Below the pieces are notes generated by a model. The model made no database searches. It was not told where the DNA came from and saw nothing but the letters and a program-made list of their open reading frames with translations. Shown here in pieces: positions 19,963 through 28,327 of a DNA stretch of 28,327 nt; positions within the stretch are counted from its first letter, which is position 1; each line of letters starts with the position of its first letter. Made by a program: the position numbers and the translations under genes. The stretch is from Oehlia diaphana. Taxonomy: Eukaryota > Glomeromycota > Glomeromycetes > Glomerales > Glomeraceae. The DNA is taken from assembly GCA_003833135.1 (NCBI GenBank), contig QZLH01000608.1:13192-41518 (forward strand), in the 5' to 3' direction.

Positions 19963-22929
19963 ATGTCCGACAACGTTGCTACTTCTACGAGTGTTCCTAC
20001 AGCTGGTCTCCCGACAGTTGAAGAAATTAATGGATGGAGTCGAGATAGGGTTAAGGAATTTTTGCAAGAAAGGAGAGCTGATTTAGATCTTGAGGGCGAA
20101 GACATCGATAAAATATATACTCAGAGGGTCAAGGGTAGTACTTTCCTGGATTTTACTGCAGTAGATTTCGAGAGATGGGGGGTACCGGGTAGTCCAGCTA
20201 AAGAAATCGAAAAACTGATTAGTAAGATTAAAGGAGGTAAGCGAACTTCATTCTCACCCACACCGTGTCATATTCGCCAATAATACCGAATACTTACTTA
20301 TTCTTGTGCTTTTCTTTCCTGCTTCTTATCGTCAAACCCACCCAAAAAACACATTCGCGTTATCGTAGAACAACCTGTTGCTGGTAAGTGGGTCGTAATA
20401 ATTTTGGTCAACGCAACATTGTTTAACTTTTTGATTATATCGTCTCATTATCGATCTGAAACTTACTCATTCATTTTTATTACACAGTGCTTCCAACGAA
20501 ACCAATTGGTGTTGCAATAAATGAAGCTAAAAAACTATTTAATGATCATTCTCATGACCTAATAAAAGTTGCAAAAAACACATACGAACCGTATTCAGCT
20601 TTTATAGCATCAGACAAGAATAAATACAAAGAATCCATTGATAAGAAGAATATTCCGGTGATAAACGGACGACCTAATCTGCTTCTGCATAACCTTCCCG
20701 AAGAGGGTGAAAAAGGCCTTACTGATTATGATTCTTTTAAAAAACATGTAGCAGAAAGTCTTCCAAGAGGTGACAAAACTATTATACTGGGAACCTCTGG
20801 TTGTGGCAAAACTCGCTTATGTTTTGAAACTTTATGCCACAATTTTGGCCTATACTTAATCGCTTATCCGTATAGTATTGGCTCTTCGGACTTGGAAGAA
20901 TCAGCACGTTGGACGAAAGATAATATCACAAACAAATCATCTAAAGATGCAGAAAAAATTGCAGTGCAAGCAGTGATCAGTTGCGTTGTTGGACGGCTGT
21001 TATTGCTTCAACATCTCTTTGATGTAGCTGAAGAACATAACGCTACAATGGTGCCCAAATCTTGGCTATTCCTTCAGCTCGATCACATTATCTTTAGAGA
21101 CCTACGATTAATATTCCGAGATGTGACAGATCTTGAAAGCGTTAACTGTTGTAGTCTTATTATTAAGGGCCTTAATGACAGAGGAATACTTAAGGAAATC
21201 TTTCCAGTCGTCTATGACGAGGCTCAAGCTCACACCGCTTACTTGCCAGCAACATTCCCTTCTGCAAAACTTAACCAAGATGGGGTAAGGGCATTTTTCT
21301 CCGTAGTGGTTCGGTCTTTATCAAGATCATTTGAAGAAATTTCAAAAGCAATTATTTGCATAACTGGGTCTGGCCTATCATTATTGCGAGCAAGAGATGA
21401 AATATCCGCAAGAGGAAAGGAGGAACCACAGTAAGTTAATCCTGCCGGTCTCAGCGATTTTGAATAATTAATTAATTTACCATTATTTATAGTGTTCCAA
21501 CCTTTAATAAGTTTGGTCGAATTGAAACCTCTGATGAGTTATTTGAACTGGTAAAGAGTATAATTTCCCTAAAAGAAGAAGAAAAAGAAGTTGTATTACC
21601 TGCGATTGATTGGTTAAAGGTAATGTCTCATGATGATTTGCTGAATTTGATCTTTTTCAGTTTTTATAATTTAGTTTCTTAACAGGGTCGCTATCGTTGG
21701 TCGTGGACATGGATACATTATCTCATTAGTTCTGATGATTTTAATCCTGAAGAACAACTAATAAGTCTCGTTGAGAATCTTACAACCAAAGCTGGAGGTT
21801 TATTAAACAGAGAATATAGTATCTACACGGGTTTCGAAAATTTGGAAAAATATCCTTCTGATCGACCTACCAATATCAACGGTGTTGCCACATTAGAATT
21901 AATGAAAAGTGCCTTTGTTTCATATTCTATGACAGGAAGGCCAATAACGTTTACCAGTAGTGATGAGATGGATATTATGAATTTGGGTTTTGCCCACATC
22001 AAAAACCTTCAAAAATTTACATGCGTCATTGACGAGCCTCTTGTTATTCAAACTGCATTCAACTACTTTAGGAACTCGAATGACGTGTGGTTTCGGCTGA
22101 TGTCGCAGACCAATTTTAATGCGTCCATATCAGGACTTATTTGGGAGAAGATTGTTGTAAATTTTTTGTGTAAGAAACTCTTTGAAAGCAATACAGCTTT
22201 ACCTGAAAGAATGTTTCAGATTAAAACGAAAAAAGGAAACCGAGTGGAAACTATTAATTACAATTACCTTCCTGAAGATTTCGAAAGACCGCCCAAACTG
22301 TTACCAAATGGTGATCAATGTATAGGCGGGATAGCTGTAGAATTTACTACGGCTAATAATTATCTTGAGTGGCTTGGAAAGGTTGCGGAATGGGAGGAAA
22401 CCGGGAATGTTTCTCAAGACTTTTGCCCAATATGCTACCCACCAAATACAGCAGGACCTGATATCTCAATTGCATTTTGCTTTCCAAATCAGAAAATCAC
22501 ATGTCATTGGATAAAGAATATGAAGAACGAAAATCTTATATTCTTAACGTTCAGGTCAAGTTAAGAAAAATGGCTATGATAAAAGAATCATTCAAAACTG
22601 TTGAACCAAAACTAATGTTTAAAGATAAGAATGGGCGATCAAATCCACCTGAAGCTAATGATAAGTTATGTAAAATCTACAAAGAACAGGGCTGGTTTAA
22701 TCGTAATGTGAAGATGATTGTTGTTTATCCTTGTGATCCTAAGAGAAAAGGCCAATATCACCAAACACCCGGTGCATCAAAAAGAAAACGAGCAATACCA
22801 AGAGTAATTATTGACATGGAAAATGCAGACATATTATTTCCTAAAGATTGTCAAGAGTGGATTAAAGAGTTTAAGGCGGAAGATTGGGATTGTAGTGATA
22901 TTGAAGATGAAGGTGAAGGTGATGAGTAA
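19963..22929 (+). CDS. Crinkler-type protein: SAM-like domain, P-loop NTPase, PD-(D/E)xK-like nuclease (one frameshift)
   Basis: Exons are 19963-20236, 20369-20383 (a 15-nt microexon), 20488-21430, 21493-21619 and 21686-22929. All four introns are GT-AG with matching phases. Residues about 20-92 look like a SAM-type five-helix domain (GWSRDRVKEFL ... FERWGVP ... KEIEKLISKIK). A P-loop NTPase follows, with Walker A GTSGCGKTR at about residue 198, Walker B VVYDEAQ at about 337 and a sensor-like IICITGSG at about 385. The C-terminal part (GLIWEKIVVNFL, later PDISIAFCF and then VQVK) fits a restriction-endonuclease-like fold. This NTPase-plus-nuclease architecture is the one described for Crinkler (CRN) proteins, effectors or conflict toxins first known from oomycetes. 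Near 22541 one base appears missing, so the chain as read ends at 22564 while homologous sequence continues to 22929 in another frame. It would be about 865 residues if complete. No signal peptide is seen. Confidence 0.75.
20369..20383 (+). other. 15-nt microexon of the Crinkler-type gene
   Basis: AACAACCTGTTGCTG is bounded by an AG acceptor (tatcgtag) and a strong GTAAGT donor. It joins exon 1 (ending in phase 1) to exon 3 with the frame kept on both sides. Without it, exons 1 and 3 would also stay in phase (15 is a multiple of three), so skipping would be silent for the frame. Confidence 0.6.
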
Positions 22930-23463
22930 TTTAGCATTAATCTTATAAAATGTAAGCAATGAGAAAATTTTTATGCGTATGCAAAAGTTTGTTATTTTAC
23001 ATTTAATAAAATCATGTTATTAATAAAGTATACTATGTGCGTGAATTGAAAAAATACACACTCTGTAAATACTAACAACATCAATGATCACATAATAACC
23101 ATAATTTCGGGACGAAGAATAGGGGCTGTGTGATGTGTGAATCGCATATATAGTTTTTCTTAGACCGATTTGCGCGTATCATACCCCGGCCATGCTATTA
23201 TCATATCAATAAAACAATTTTCGGGTATGGATATTTTTTCCAGCAATCAATATTTCGCATATGGGGTTTGGAGACGTGTATGCCAATCCTTCGTTACTTC
23301 TATCGATTTGCAAGGGATTAATGAATGATGAAATGTGGTGCATAATTGCTAGTGAAGATCCGGGAAATGTTTTATTTACAAGTGCTATAAAAGGGACCCT
23401 TTTTTTCTCACAACTGTTCTAATGCCTTATCTTCTGGCTGATTAACAATCGAAGGTGGGCAAT
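22930..23463. other. Intergenic region
   Basis: It holds the polyadenylation signals above and then about 430 bp of mixed composition without a supported ORF. Probably the 5' flank of the next gene. Confidence 0.5.
23005..23027 (+). promoter_or_regulatory. Polyadenylation signals of the Crinkler-type gene
   Basis: Two AATAAA hexamers (23005-23010 and 23022-23027) lie about 75-95 nt after the stop codon, a plausible 3' end for the gene. Confidence 0.45.
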
Positions 23464-24417
23464 ATGGATAAATCACATATCGAAGCTCTCACAATAAAAT
23501 CACTAGCAAAGCTAACGCTCTCCCCTCCTCCAGTGAGAACACAAGTATTCCAAAAGTAGATCCATGCCCAATATGCGGGAATGATATTTATACGCTTGAG
23601 CTTAACATAACCAAAGAATTTACCTTAGCTTCCTGTGGACACATTTTTTACCAAAAGTGTCTCAAAGAGCATTTGGTGGATGGTGAGTCTAGTTGCCCCT
23701 ATGATGGTTGTAATAGAGATATCAAAACTTTTCTCTCTTGGGATCTTTTAAAGGGATTATAAAACCAGACAGCCCTCAAGGACGTAAATAACAATGATGA
23801 AGTGATTACAGAAGAATCTACAAACCAGAAAAACGTACTAGAGAAGATAGTAACGAATCATGCGAAGTGTCTCTTAGCTCCACATCTACTTCTGGTAAAA
23901 AGGCAAAGAAGACTAAGAAGGCAGTTAATCAAATCAATCTCCCACATTGCAATGACTGATTAAAGAGTTGACTACTACCGATCTTGAAGATGAAGAAATT
24001 TTGCAAACTGAACCCGCCTCTGAATTGAACAATGACTCAAATATTTTCCTCAACCTATATAATAAGATTGTTGCCAGTAAAGACCAACTAAAAAAGACAA
24101 TGCAAGATGTTTGCTATTACTTTGATTTTAGGAAAGCAATGAAGAAAAGCTATGATTATTATAGATCATTGAAACATGAAGATTTGGCATGTTAAGGATG
24201 ATGTGCAGAAACAGCTTTCCAACATTTCGGAAGAAGCTCTTCGATAAAGAATTGAAAAAGCTCAAAAGGTTTATGGTCTCTTCAATAGCATCAATGTGGA
24301 TGTAAATATGGATAGAGCTATGATAGGGAGAATTAAAACTTTTTCATTATCAATTATAACAGCCTTGTCTAAGGAAGACATTAAATACGTAATTGTTAAA
24401 ATGCTTCAGGGATAGTT
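23464..24417 (+). pseudogene. RING-like zinc-finger protein, decayed
   Basis: A RING-like domain is read at about 23552-23750: CPIC, then SCGH after about 20 residues, then KCL, and CPYDGC at the end. The position after the GH pair that normally provides the fifth ligand is Tyr (CGHIFYQKC). The possible ATG at 23464 is in a different frame from the RING. After the RING there is a TAA at 23760-23762. A basic Ser-rich stretch (GKKAKKTKKAVNQ) follows in another frame. A helical part is open at 23968-24195. After a further frame change and a TGA or TAA (about 24232), a C-terminal block ending GRIKTFSLSIITAL reaches a TAG at about 24415. RING, basic linker and helical tail with a 'GRIKTF' block match a family I associate with arbuscular mycorrhizal fungi, possibly E3 ligases. 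The copy is clearly inactive. Confidence 0.6.
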
Positions 24418-24496
24418 TGCCTTGAGCACCTTCAGCAGTGTATTATACCACATATTACAGCACCTGTGACTTACATGTCTAGCAATATCTGTTATA

Positions 24497-24536
24497 GTGT
24501 AAAAAAATAGTATTCTGTAAAAAAATAGTGTTCTGA
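24497..24536. repeat. Short direct duplication
   Basis: TGTAAAAAAATAGT.TTCTG is present twice in tandem (near 24498 and 24516), about 18 bp apart. Confidence 0.6.
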
Positions 24537-24601
24537 AAACAGCCAAAAAGCACATATATTAATAAAATTTAGCCAGTTTAGCCATTTAGCTTGAAATGAT
24601 T

Positions 24602-24810
24602 TTTGATCGATACTAACACCACATAATTAGCAGACATGCATATTTGATCGATACTAACATCACATAATTAGGATATATATATCAAAATATTTGATCGATA
24701 CCTAATTAGCTAACATGCATGTCCAAAAATATTTGACCGAACTGTCACCACCTAATTAGCGGACATGCATATTCAAAAATATTTGATCGATACTAACACC
24801 ACATAATTAA
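24602..24810. repeat. Degenerate 41-50-bp tandem repeat, five units
   Basis: Units start at 24602, 24643, 24690, 24732 and 24782 with TTTGATCGATACTAAC or a variant. Most include (A)CATAATTA or CCTAATTAG followed by GACATGCAT. Spacing varies from 41 to 50 bp, so it is an old minisatellite or a set of sub-terminal repeats of the adjacent foldback element. Confidence 0.8.
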
Positions 24811-24858
24811 TAAACATTAGTGTTCTGCAAATAATTTGATTAAATTGAATCGATTCAG

Positions 24859-24895
24859 ATTTGATTTGGATTTGATTTGATTTGATTTGATTTGA
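24859..24895. repeat. TTTGA pentanucleotide microsatellite
   Basis: Five perfect TTTGA units (24871-24895), preceded by two imperfect ones. They belong to the inner terminal part of the foldback element. Confidence 0.85.
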
Positions 24896-25117
24896 TAATT
24901 TTTGATTCGTGAATTGAACTCAAATCTGAAATTTTAATTCAAACTCAAACAAATCGAGCTTTAATTCGATTTGATCACGTGACATTATATAAAATTCCAA
25001 AAAAAGAAATTTTTATTTCCCGCAAAAATGGAAAAAGTATTGCACAAGATTGTACAAGTTTCCAAAAAAGGAAATTTATTTTGCCAATTCTTAGGATTTC
25101 CATTTTGAGCGATACCC

Positions 25118-25145
25118 ATTTCACAAAAATAATTTTTTGTGAAAT
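25118..25145. repeat. Short hairpin inside the foldback element
   Basis: ATTTCACAAAAAT at 25118-25130 pairs with ATTTTTTGTGAAAT ending at 25145, giving a stem of about 12 bp. Confidence 0.7.
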
Positions 25146-25289
25146 ATGCAAATAACCTTTTTTAGATCTTGTATAATATTTGACCTAAAAAAGGAAAAAT
25201 CGCTAATTCATCAAATCGAATTTGAATCTGAATCTAAATCTAGCCTGATTTAATTCGATCAAATTCAAATCTAAAATTTTATGATTCAA

Positions 25290-25690
25290 GTAAAGCTCTG
25301 AACAATTCAGTTCGGTTCCATTTTTCAGTTCTTTTCTGATTGGTCAGAATCCATTTTGCACAATAACTTGCCATCCAGTGATCATAGAAACCCAATCAAT
25401 AGCTCGTTGGAATCGTCTCGTCGAGACGGTGCAAATGGTACTAAAAATGTCTTTTTAGCATCGATAGATGGCGAGTTAATTTTGCCAATTTTTCAAAAAT
25501 TAACTCGCCATTTATCAATGCTAGGATGATGATTTTTATACCATTCGAACTGTCTCGACGAGACGATTCCAAAGAGCTATTGATCGGGTTTTTACGATCA
25601 CTGGATGGCGAGTTATTGCACAAAACGGATTCTGACCAATCAGAAAAGAACCGAAAAATGGAACTAAACTGAACCGTTTGGAGCTTTAGA
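25290..25690. repeat. Long inverted repeat, arms about 200 bp
   Basis: Matching blocks on either side of a centre near 25489 include GGCGAGTTAATTTT, GGAATCGTCTCGTCGAGAC, CATCCAGTGATC and TTCTGATTGGTCAGAATCC, each found inverted in the other arm at the mirrored place. Mismatches are scattered, so the arms have diverged. Confidence 0.85.
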
Positions 25691-25740
25691 TTCGAGTTTG
25701 ATCAAATCAAATCCAAATCTGAGATTTGTGAGGAACACTA

Positions 25741-26213
25741 GTAGACATACAGCGCCAGGATTACTGCACCTTCACTGGTTAGAATAGTTCATATTGGCAA
25801 AATTTTAAATTGCCAAATGTTGAACGAAATTTGGTCTGAACAGGACCCCACTTACTTCTAATAGAGCTTACCTACAAGCCTAAGGTAAAAATTATATAGA
25901 ATAACCAAAAAAACTGGTTGAGTTTATAAGGTAAATTTACTAAACATTAAAAAATGTAACTGAAATTTCATGGTAAATTTTTTTTATATAATCAATAATA
26001 TATGGTAAAATGGGCACATTTTTTAAAATGTAACTTATAATTAATAAGGTAAAATCTATATATTCTTTGAAGATGTTACATTTATTTATAAAGTAAAATT
26101 TAAAATGTTCATACGATTAATAAGGTAAGATTATCTAGCACATTTATTTAAATATTATTTATTACGTGTGAAGTTGTAAATTATTTACAAAATTATATGT
26201 AAATAAAACAAAA
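25741..26213. other. AT-rich non-coding stretch with degenerate repeats
   Basis: Variants of AAGGTAAA(A/T)TT and AAAATGTAAC alternate from about 25930 to 26130 at irregular spacing. No ORF is supported. The sequence before 26214 has no clear promoter motif. Confidence 0.4.
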
Positions 26214-26495
26214 ATGAGAAAGTTTAAAAAATATTATAAAAAATATACTGCAAATAAACCAGTAATAAAAAAGCCTAAAATAGTTTATACACTTGATGAC
26301 ATTATCTTTAAAAATTGTGATGAATTGGAACGTTACAAAAAATTAAAAGAACACACACATTTTTTGGAAGTTATTAATGAAACAACTGTACGATGTGTGT
26401 GTAATAAAGAGGTTAAAGTTGATAAATCTTATTGTGCTTATAATCTAGATAGTCACTCAAAAAGTAGTTTGTGCAATTTTACAGTTACAAAATAA
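26214..26495 (+). CDS. Small basic protein with CxC-H-C zinc-finger-like motif
   Basis: The 93-codon ORF starts at the first ATG and has a very basic N-terminus (MRKFKKYYKKYT). Its C-terminal half reads VRCVCNKEVKVDK, then NLDSHSKSSLC. The Cys-x-Cys, His and Cys spacing resembles the short zinc-binding modules at the start of several transposon-derived protein families in these fungi. After the stop, the same frame continues readable for about 30 codons (FFWKNQKLKEQRPSELPR), so the stop may be a lesion in a longer gene. The decayed ORF beginning near 27510 may be the rest of that gene. It is intact as a short ORF, but I do not recognise its function. Confidence 0.5.
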   Translation: MRKFKKYYKKYTANKPVIKKPKIVYTLDDIIFKNCDELERYKKLKEHTHFLEVINETTVRCVCNKEVKVDKSYCAYNLDSHSKSSLCNFTVTK

Positions 26496-27131
26496 CTAAC
26501 ATTAGCCTTTTTTTGGAAAAATCAAAAGTTAAAAGAACAAAGACCAAGCGAATTACCACGTTGTCACCCACGTCTGCCACCTGTAGATAAACAAGTATTT
26601 TATTACTATTTTTTTTTGTACTTTATTTCTTACTTGGTTTAGATTTTCATTAATATATTATTTCTTCTTACAAACTGTGATAATTCTCCCATATTTTATT
26701 ATCATTTCATTAATTTCATTTCTTTAATTTCAAACTTAGAGAGTTTCACCATATTTTATTTTATCTGGACTTATTATTAATTAACTCTCAGGTGAACTAT
26801 GAGCATATTCAAAATAACTTTTAATAATTAATAATTTTATTTGAGTCAATGAACTGCGAAGTCCAAAACTGCAGAATTCCTATTAAATTCCATACCTATT
26901 TATAACAATTTAATAAAAATTATTCTCCTATTTTCTAACTTTCTTTCAAAGATTTTGCTAGAACTATAAGAAACTATTTCTTTCTATTCTCTTGCTACGC
27001 TACCTATTTTTTCTAACAACTAACTAAATAAAACTATAAATAAAACTAATCTAAAAATAAAGTGAACTATTCTATAATTAAAACTATTCTAAAAATAAAT
27101 AACTATAAATAATATTGTGTAACTATATTCT
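26496..27131. other. AT-rich stretch between two ORF fragments
   Basis: Apart from a short in-frame continuation after 26495, no coding signal is seen. It may be a former intron or non-coding filler of the split gene flanking the MITE. Confidence 0.35.
27124..27131. repeat. Target-site duplication, left copy (right copy at 27332-27339)
   Basis: TATATTCT flanks the MITE directly on both sides, showing a transposition event rather than chance pairing of inverted repeats. Confidence 0.8.
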
Positions 27132-27331
27132 GGTAAATCTTACCACACCACCCTTGGTTACACAGTGATATTTAGCGTCACATTGTTACGTGATATTCGT
27201 ATTCGCGTTTTTTATATTTATCTGAGGGACTTAGTTTTTTTTACTAGCCTGATCCTTATTTGTCACAACATCGGAAATCACACCCCAACAAATATTTTGT
27301 GTAACCGAGGGTGGTGTGGTAAGACTACCCC
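27132..27331. mobile_element. 200-bp MITE with 8-bp target duplication (hAT-like)
   Basis: Terminal inverted repeats of about 32 bp contain CTTACCACACCACCCTTGG on the left (27139-27157), matched inverted on the right (27298-27323) with one mismatch over 26 bp. The element is flanked by a perfect direct repeat TATATTCT at 27124-27131 and 27332-27339. Eight-base duplications are typical of hAT elements. With no ORF it must be non-autonomous. A 62-codon reading inside is incidental. Confidence 0.85.
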
Positions 27332-27504
27332 TATATTCTATCATTTCTTCTAATTATTCTGGTTAAATATTATTCCTTTGGCTAAATGTTATCCATCAGT
27401 TAAATATTTATCCATATTTCTTTCAGTATTTCATTTATCCTTCAGTTAATTATTCTTCTGATCACGTGATTAACCTGACTTCAAGGGTTACAACATGTCA
27501 GTTT

Positions 27505-28160
27505 TGCTTATTCAGGTTTAATAGATGAAAGGTATCACAATTATATTCTTTTAAGTTCTTCACAATATGGTGGTGGCCGATGACCTGATATCATTGCATA
27601 TGAACTATTTCCAGAAAAATTTTCAAATCAAAAAAATTATTCATGGCGTATTTTAAATGGTGATCAAAAATCAATTCTTAAAAGAAATTTATTTGCTTAC
27701 TATCAGTGGAAAATCGATAAGGATCTTATTGCTATATTTAACGTCAAATGTTTAAATTTTATTACAAATGAATCTGGCACATGTGATAAGTGTTTGGCTC
27801 TTACAGCTAACCTCTAACTTAAAGATGCTTTAATGCAGTAAATATTTGCACTGTTTGTTTGTTAATATATTTATGTCAATATTAAATACATTAATTATTT
27901 ATTTCATTATGTTTCAGAAACGGCATACTAGTACTACAGCTAAATATATTTTAAATAGTTATTTTGATGTTGAATTTATTAAAATGCTTAAAAACCAAAA
28001 CCTGAGAAAATTGTACCAGGCATCTGCAAATTCTGACGAAGCTGAAATTTGGCTTCAACTGGCTGAATTTGGAAGAAATAGAGCTTTTTCTACTAATAAG
28101 ACTTTCAAGAAATTAGCATGTTTAATGGTACAAATAAAAGAACTTGAAATAGCCATATAA
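27505..28160 (+). pseudogene. Decayed ORF of an unnamed family, probably transposon-related
   Basis: An open reading starts near 27511 (YSGLIDERYHNYI), passes a glycine-rich GGGR and meets TGA at 27581-27583. It continues in the same frame as DIIAYELFPEKF, ILNGDQKSILKRN and CDKCLAL to a TAA at 27815-27817. A possible donor lies after ATGCA (about 27838) and an acceptor after TTTCAG at 27919. From there the last exon is open to 28160 (YFDVEFIKML ... EIWLQLAEFGRNRAF). I associate the 'elFP.kF' block followed by C-x-x-C with repetitive fungal proteins of unknown function but cannot name it. Together with the Cys/His ORF at 26214 it may be one gene split by the MITE. Confidence 0.4.
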
Positions 28161-28212
28161 AAAATATATATACGGTTAGTATACTGTATTTTCGTATTTT
28201 GCGAACAGTACC

Positions 28213-28293
28213 GTAAAATCTCGAATTTAAGCACCCCCTTTTTGCAGTCATGTGATAGACAAAATTGGTAATGGTGCTTAATTTCGATTTTAC
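28213..28293. repeat. Inverted repeat at the right edge of the window
   Basis: GTAAAATCTCGAATTTAAGCACC (28213-28235, printed here as two halves GTAAAATCTCG and AATTTAAGCACC) is matched inverted at 28273-28293 with small differences. The sequence CAGTACCGTAAAATC just outside resembles a terminus of Tc1/pogo-type elements. It may be a MITE or the start of an element cut by the window edge. Confidence 0.5.
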
Positions 28294-28327
28294 TATTAAT
28301 TTTTTTAATCAACGTTGTACATCTTAC

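Larger units (their letters stand above)
24820..25739. mobile_element. Foldback/MITE-like element with nested palindrome
   Basis: TAGTGTTC at 24818-24825 is mirrored by GAACACTA at 25733-25740, consistent with short terminal inverted repeats flanked by a TA duplication. The inner adjoining sequences (CAGATTTG..TTTGGATTTGATTTG on the left, its complement on the right) also match. The right half is a long hairpin centred near 25489 (see the separate entry). No transposase ORF is present, so it would be non-autonomous, of Tc1/mariner-like type if the TA duplication is real. Ends are inferred by eye. Confidence 0.5.

Noticed and set aside
19705..20105. Minus-strand readings of 120 and 73 codons overlapping the Crinkler-type exon 1
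   Set aside because: They run antisense through a well-supported coding exon and match no family, so they are shadows.
27165..27353. Reading of 62 codons
   Set aside because: Lies inside the MITE and its flank; incidental.
1..28327. tRNA, rRNA or CRISPR features
   Set aside because: I scanned by eye for cloverleaf-like GC-rich segments and regularly spaced repeats with unique spacers and found none. The tandem arrays present lack unique spacers.

Overview
This is a eukaryotic nuclear window, very AT-rich and full of A/T homopolymers. Genes are broken by short GT-AG introns, mostly about 55-130 nt. The mix of families is RNF213-like (mysterin) giant AAA proteins, a Crinkler-type NTPase/nuclease, a BTB protein, RING-like repeat proteins and decayed DNA transposons. 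That mix is what I associate with arbuscular mycorrhizal fungi (Glomeromycotina, Rhizophagus-like). The assignment is recognition from family knowledge, not a search result.

Layout. 1-4.6 kb: gene-poor DNA with a probable hAT transposase remnant (about 1.6-1.9 kb), palindromes and one small basic ORF. 4.67-5.08 kb (minus): an intact single-exon BTB/POZ protein. 5.1-6.25 kb: intergenic, with homopolymer runs and a 9-bp tandem repeat. 6.25-7.08 kb (minus): a frameshifted alpha/beta-hydrolase pseudogene. 7.4-10.15 kb (minus) and 10.15-19.0 kb (plus): two diverged RNF213-like paralogues fused head to head. The minus copy keeps the N-terminal CBM20-type domain and helical stalk but stops early. 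The plus copy has lost the start codon and CBM20 core, runs through the stalk and the AAA modules, and ends before any RING. Both carry frameshifts. 19.96-22.93 kb (plus): a five-exon Crinkler-type gene with a SAM-like domain, a P-loop NTPase and a PD-(D/E)xK-like nuclease, broken only by one single-base frameshift. 23.46-24.42 kb (plus): a decayed RING-like gene. 24.6-25.74 kb: degenerate tandem repeats and a roughly 0.9-kb foldback element. 26.2-28.16 kb (plus): a Cys/His ORF and a decayed downstream ORF, separated by a 200-bp MITE with a clean 8-bp target duplication. An inverted repeat lies at the right edge.

How they relate. Nothing here looks like a co-regulated pathway. The window reads as a rapidly turning-over region where large immunity- and conflict-related families (RNF213-like, Crinkler-type, BTB, RING-like) duplicate, invert and decay next to small DNA transposons. 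The most informative objects are the inverted RNF213-like pair, with substitutions in both visible Walker B motifs of the plus copy, and the SAM-NTPase-nuclease gene whose single frameshift falls between the two halves of its putative nuclease active site. Several lesions lie in or near homopolymers, so some could be consensus errors. The TAG codon, the 31-bp tandem expansion and the truncations cannot be explained that way.
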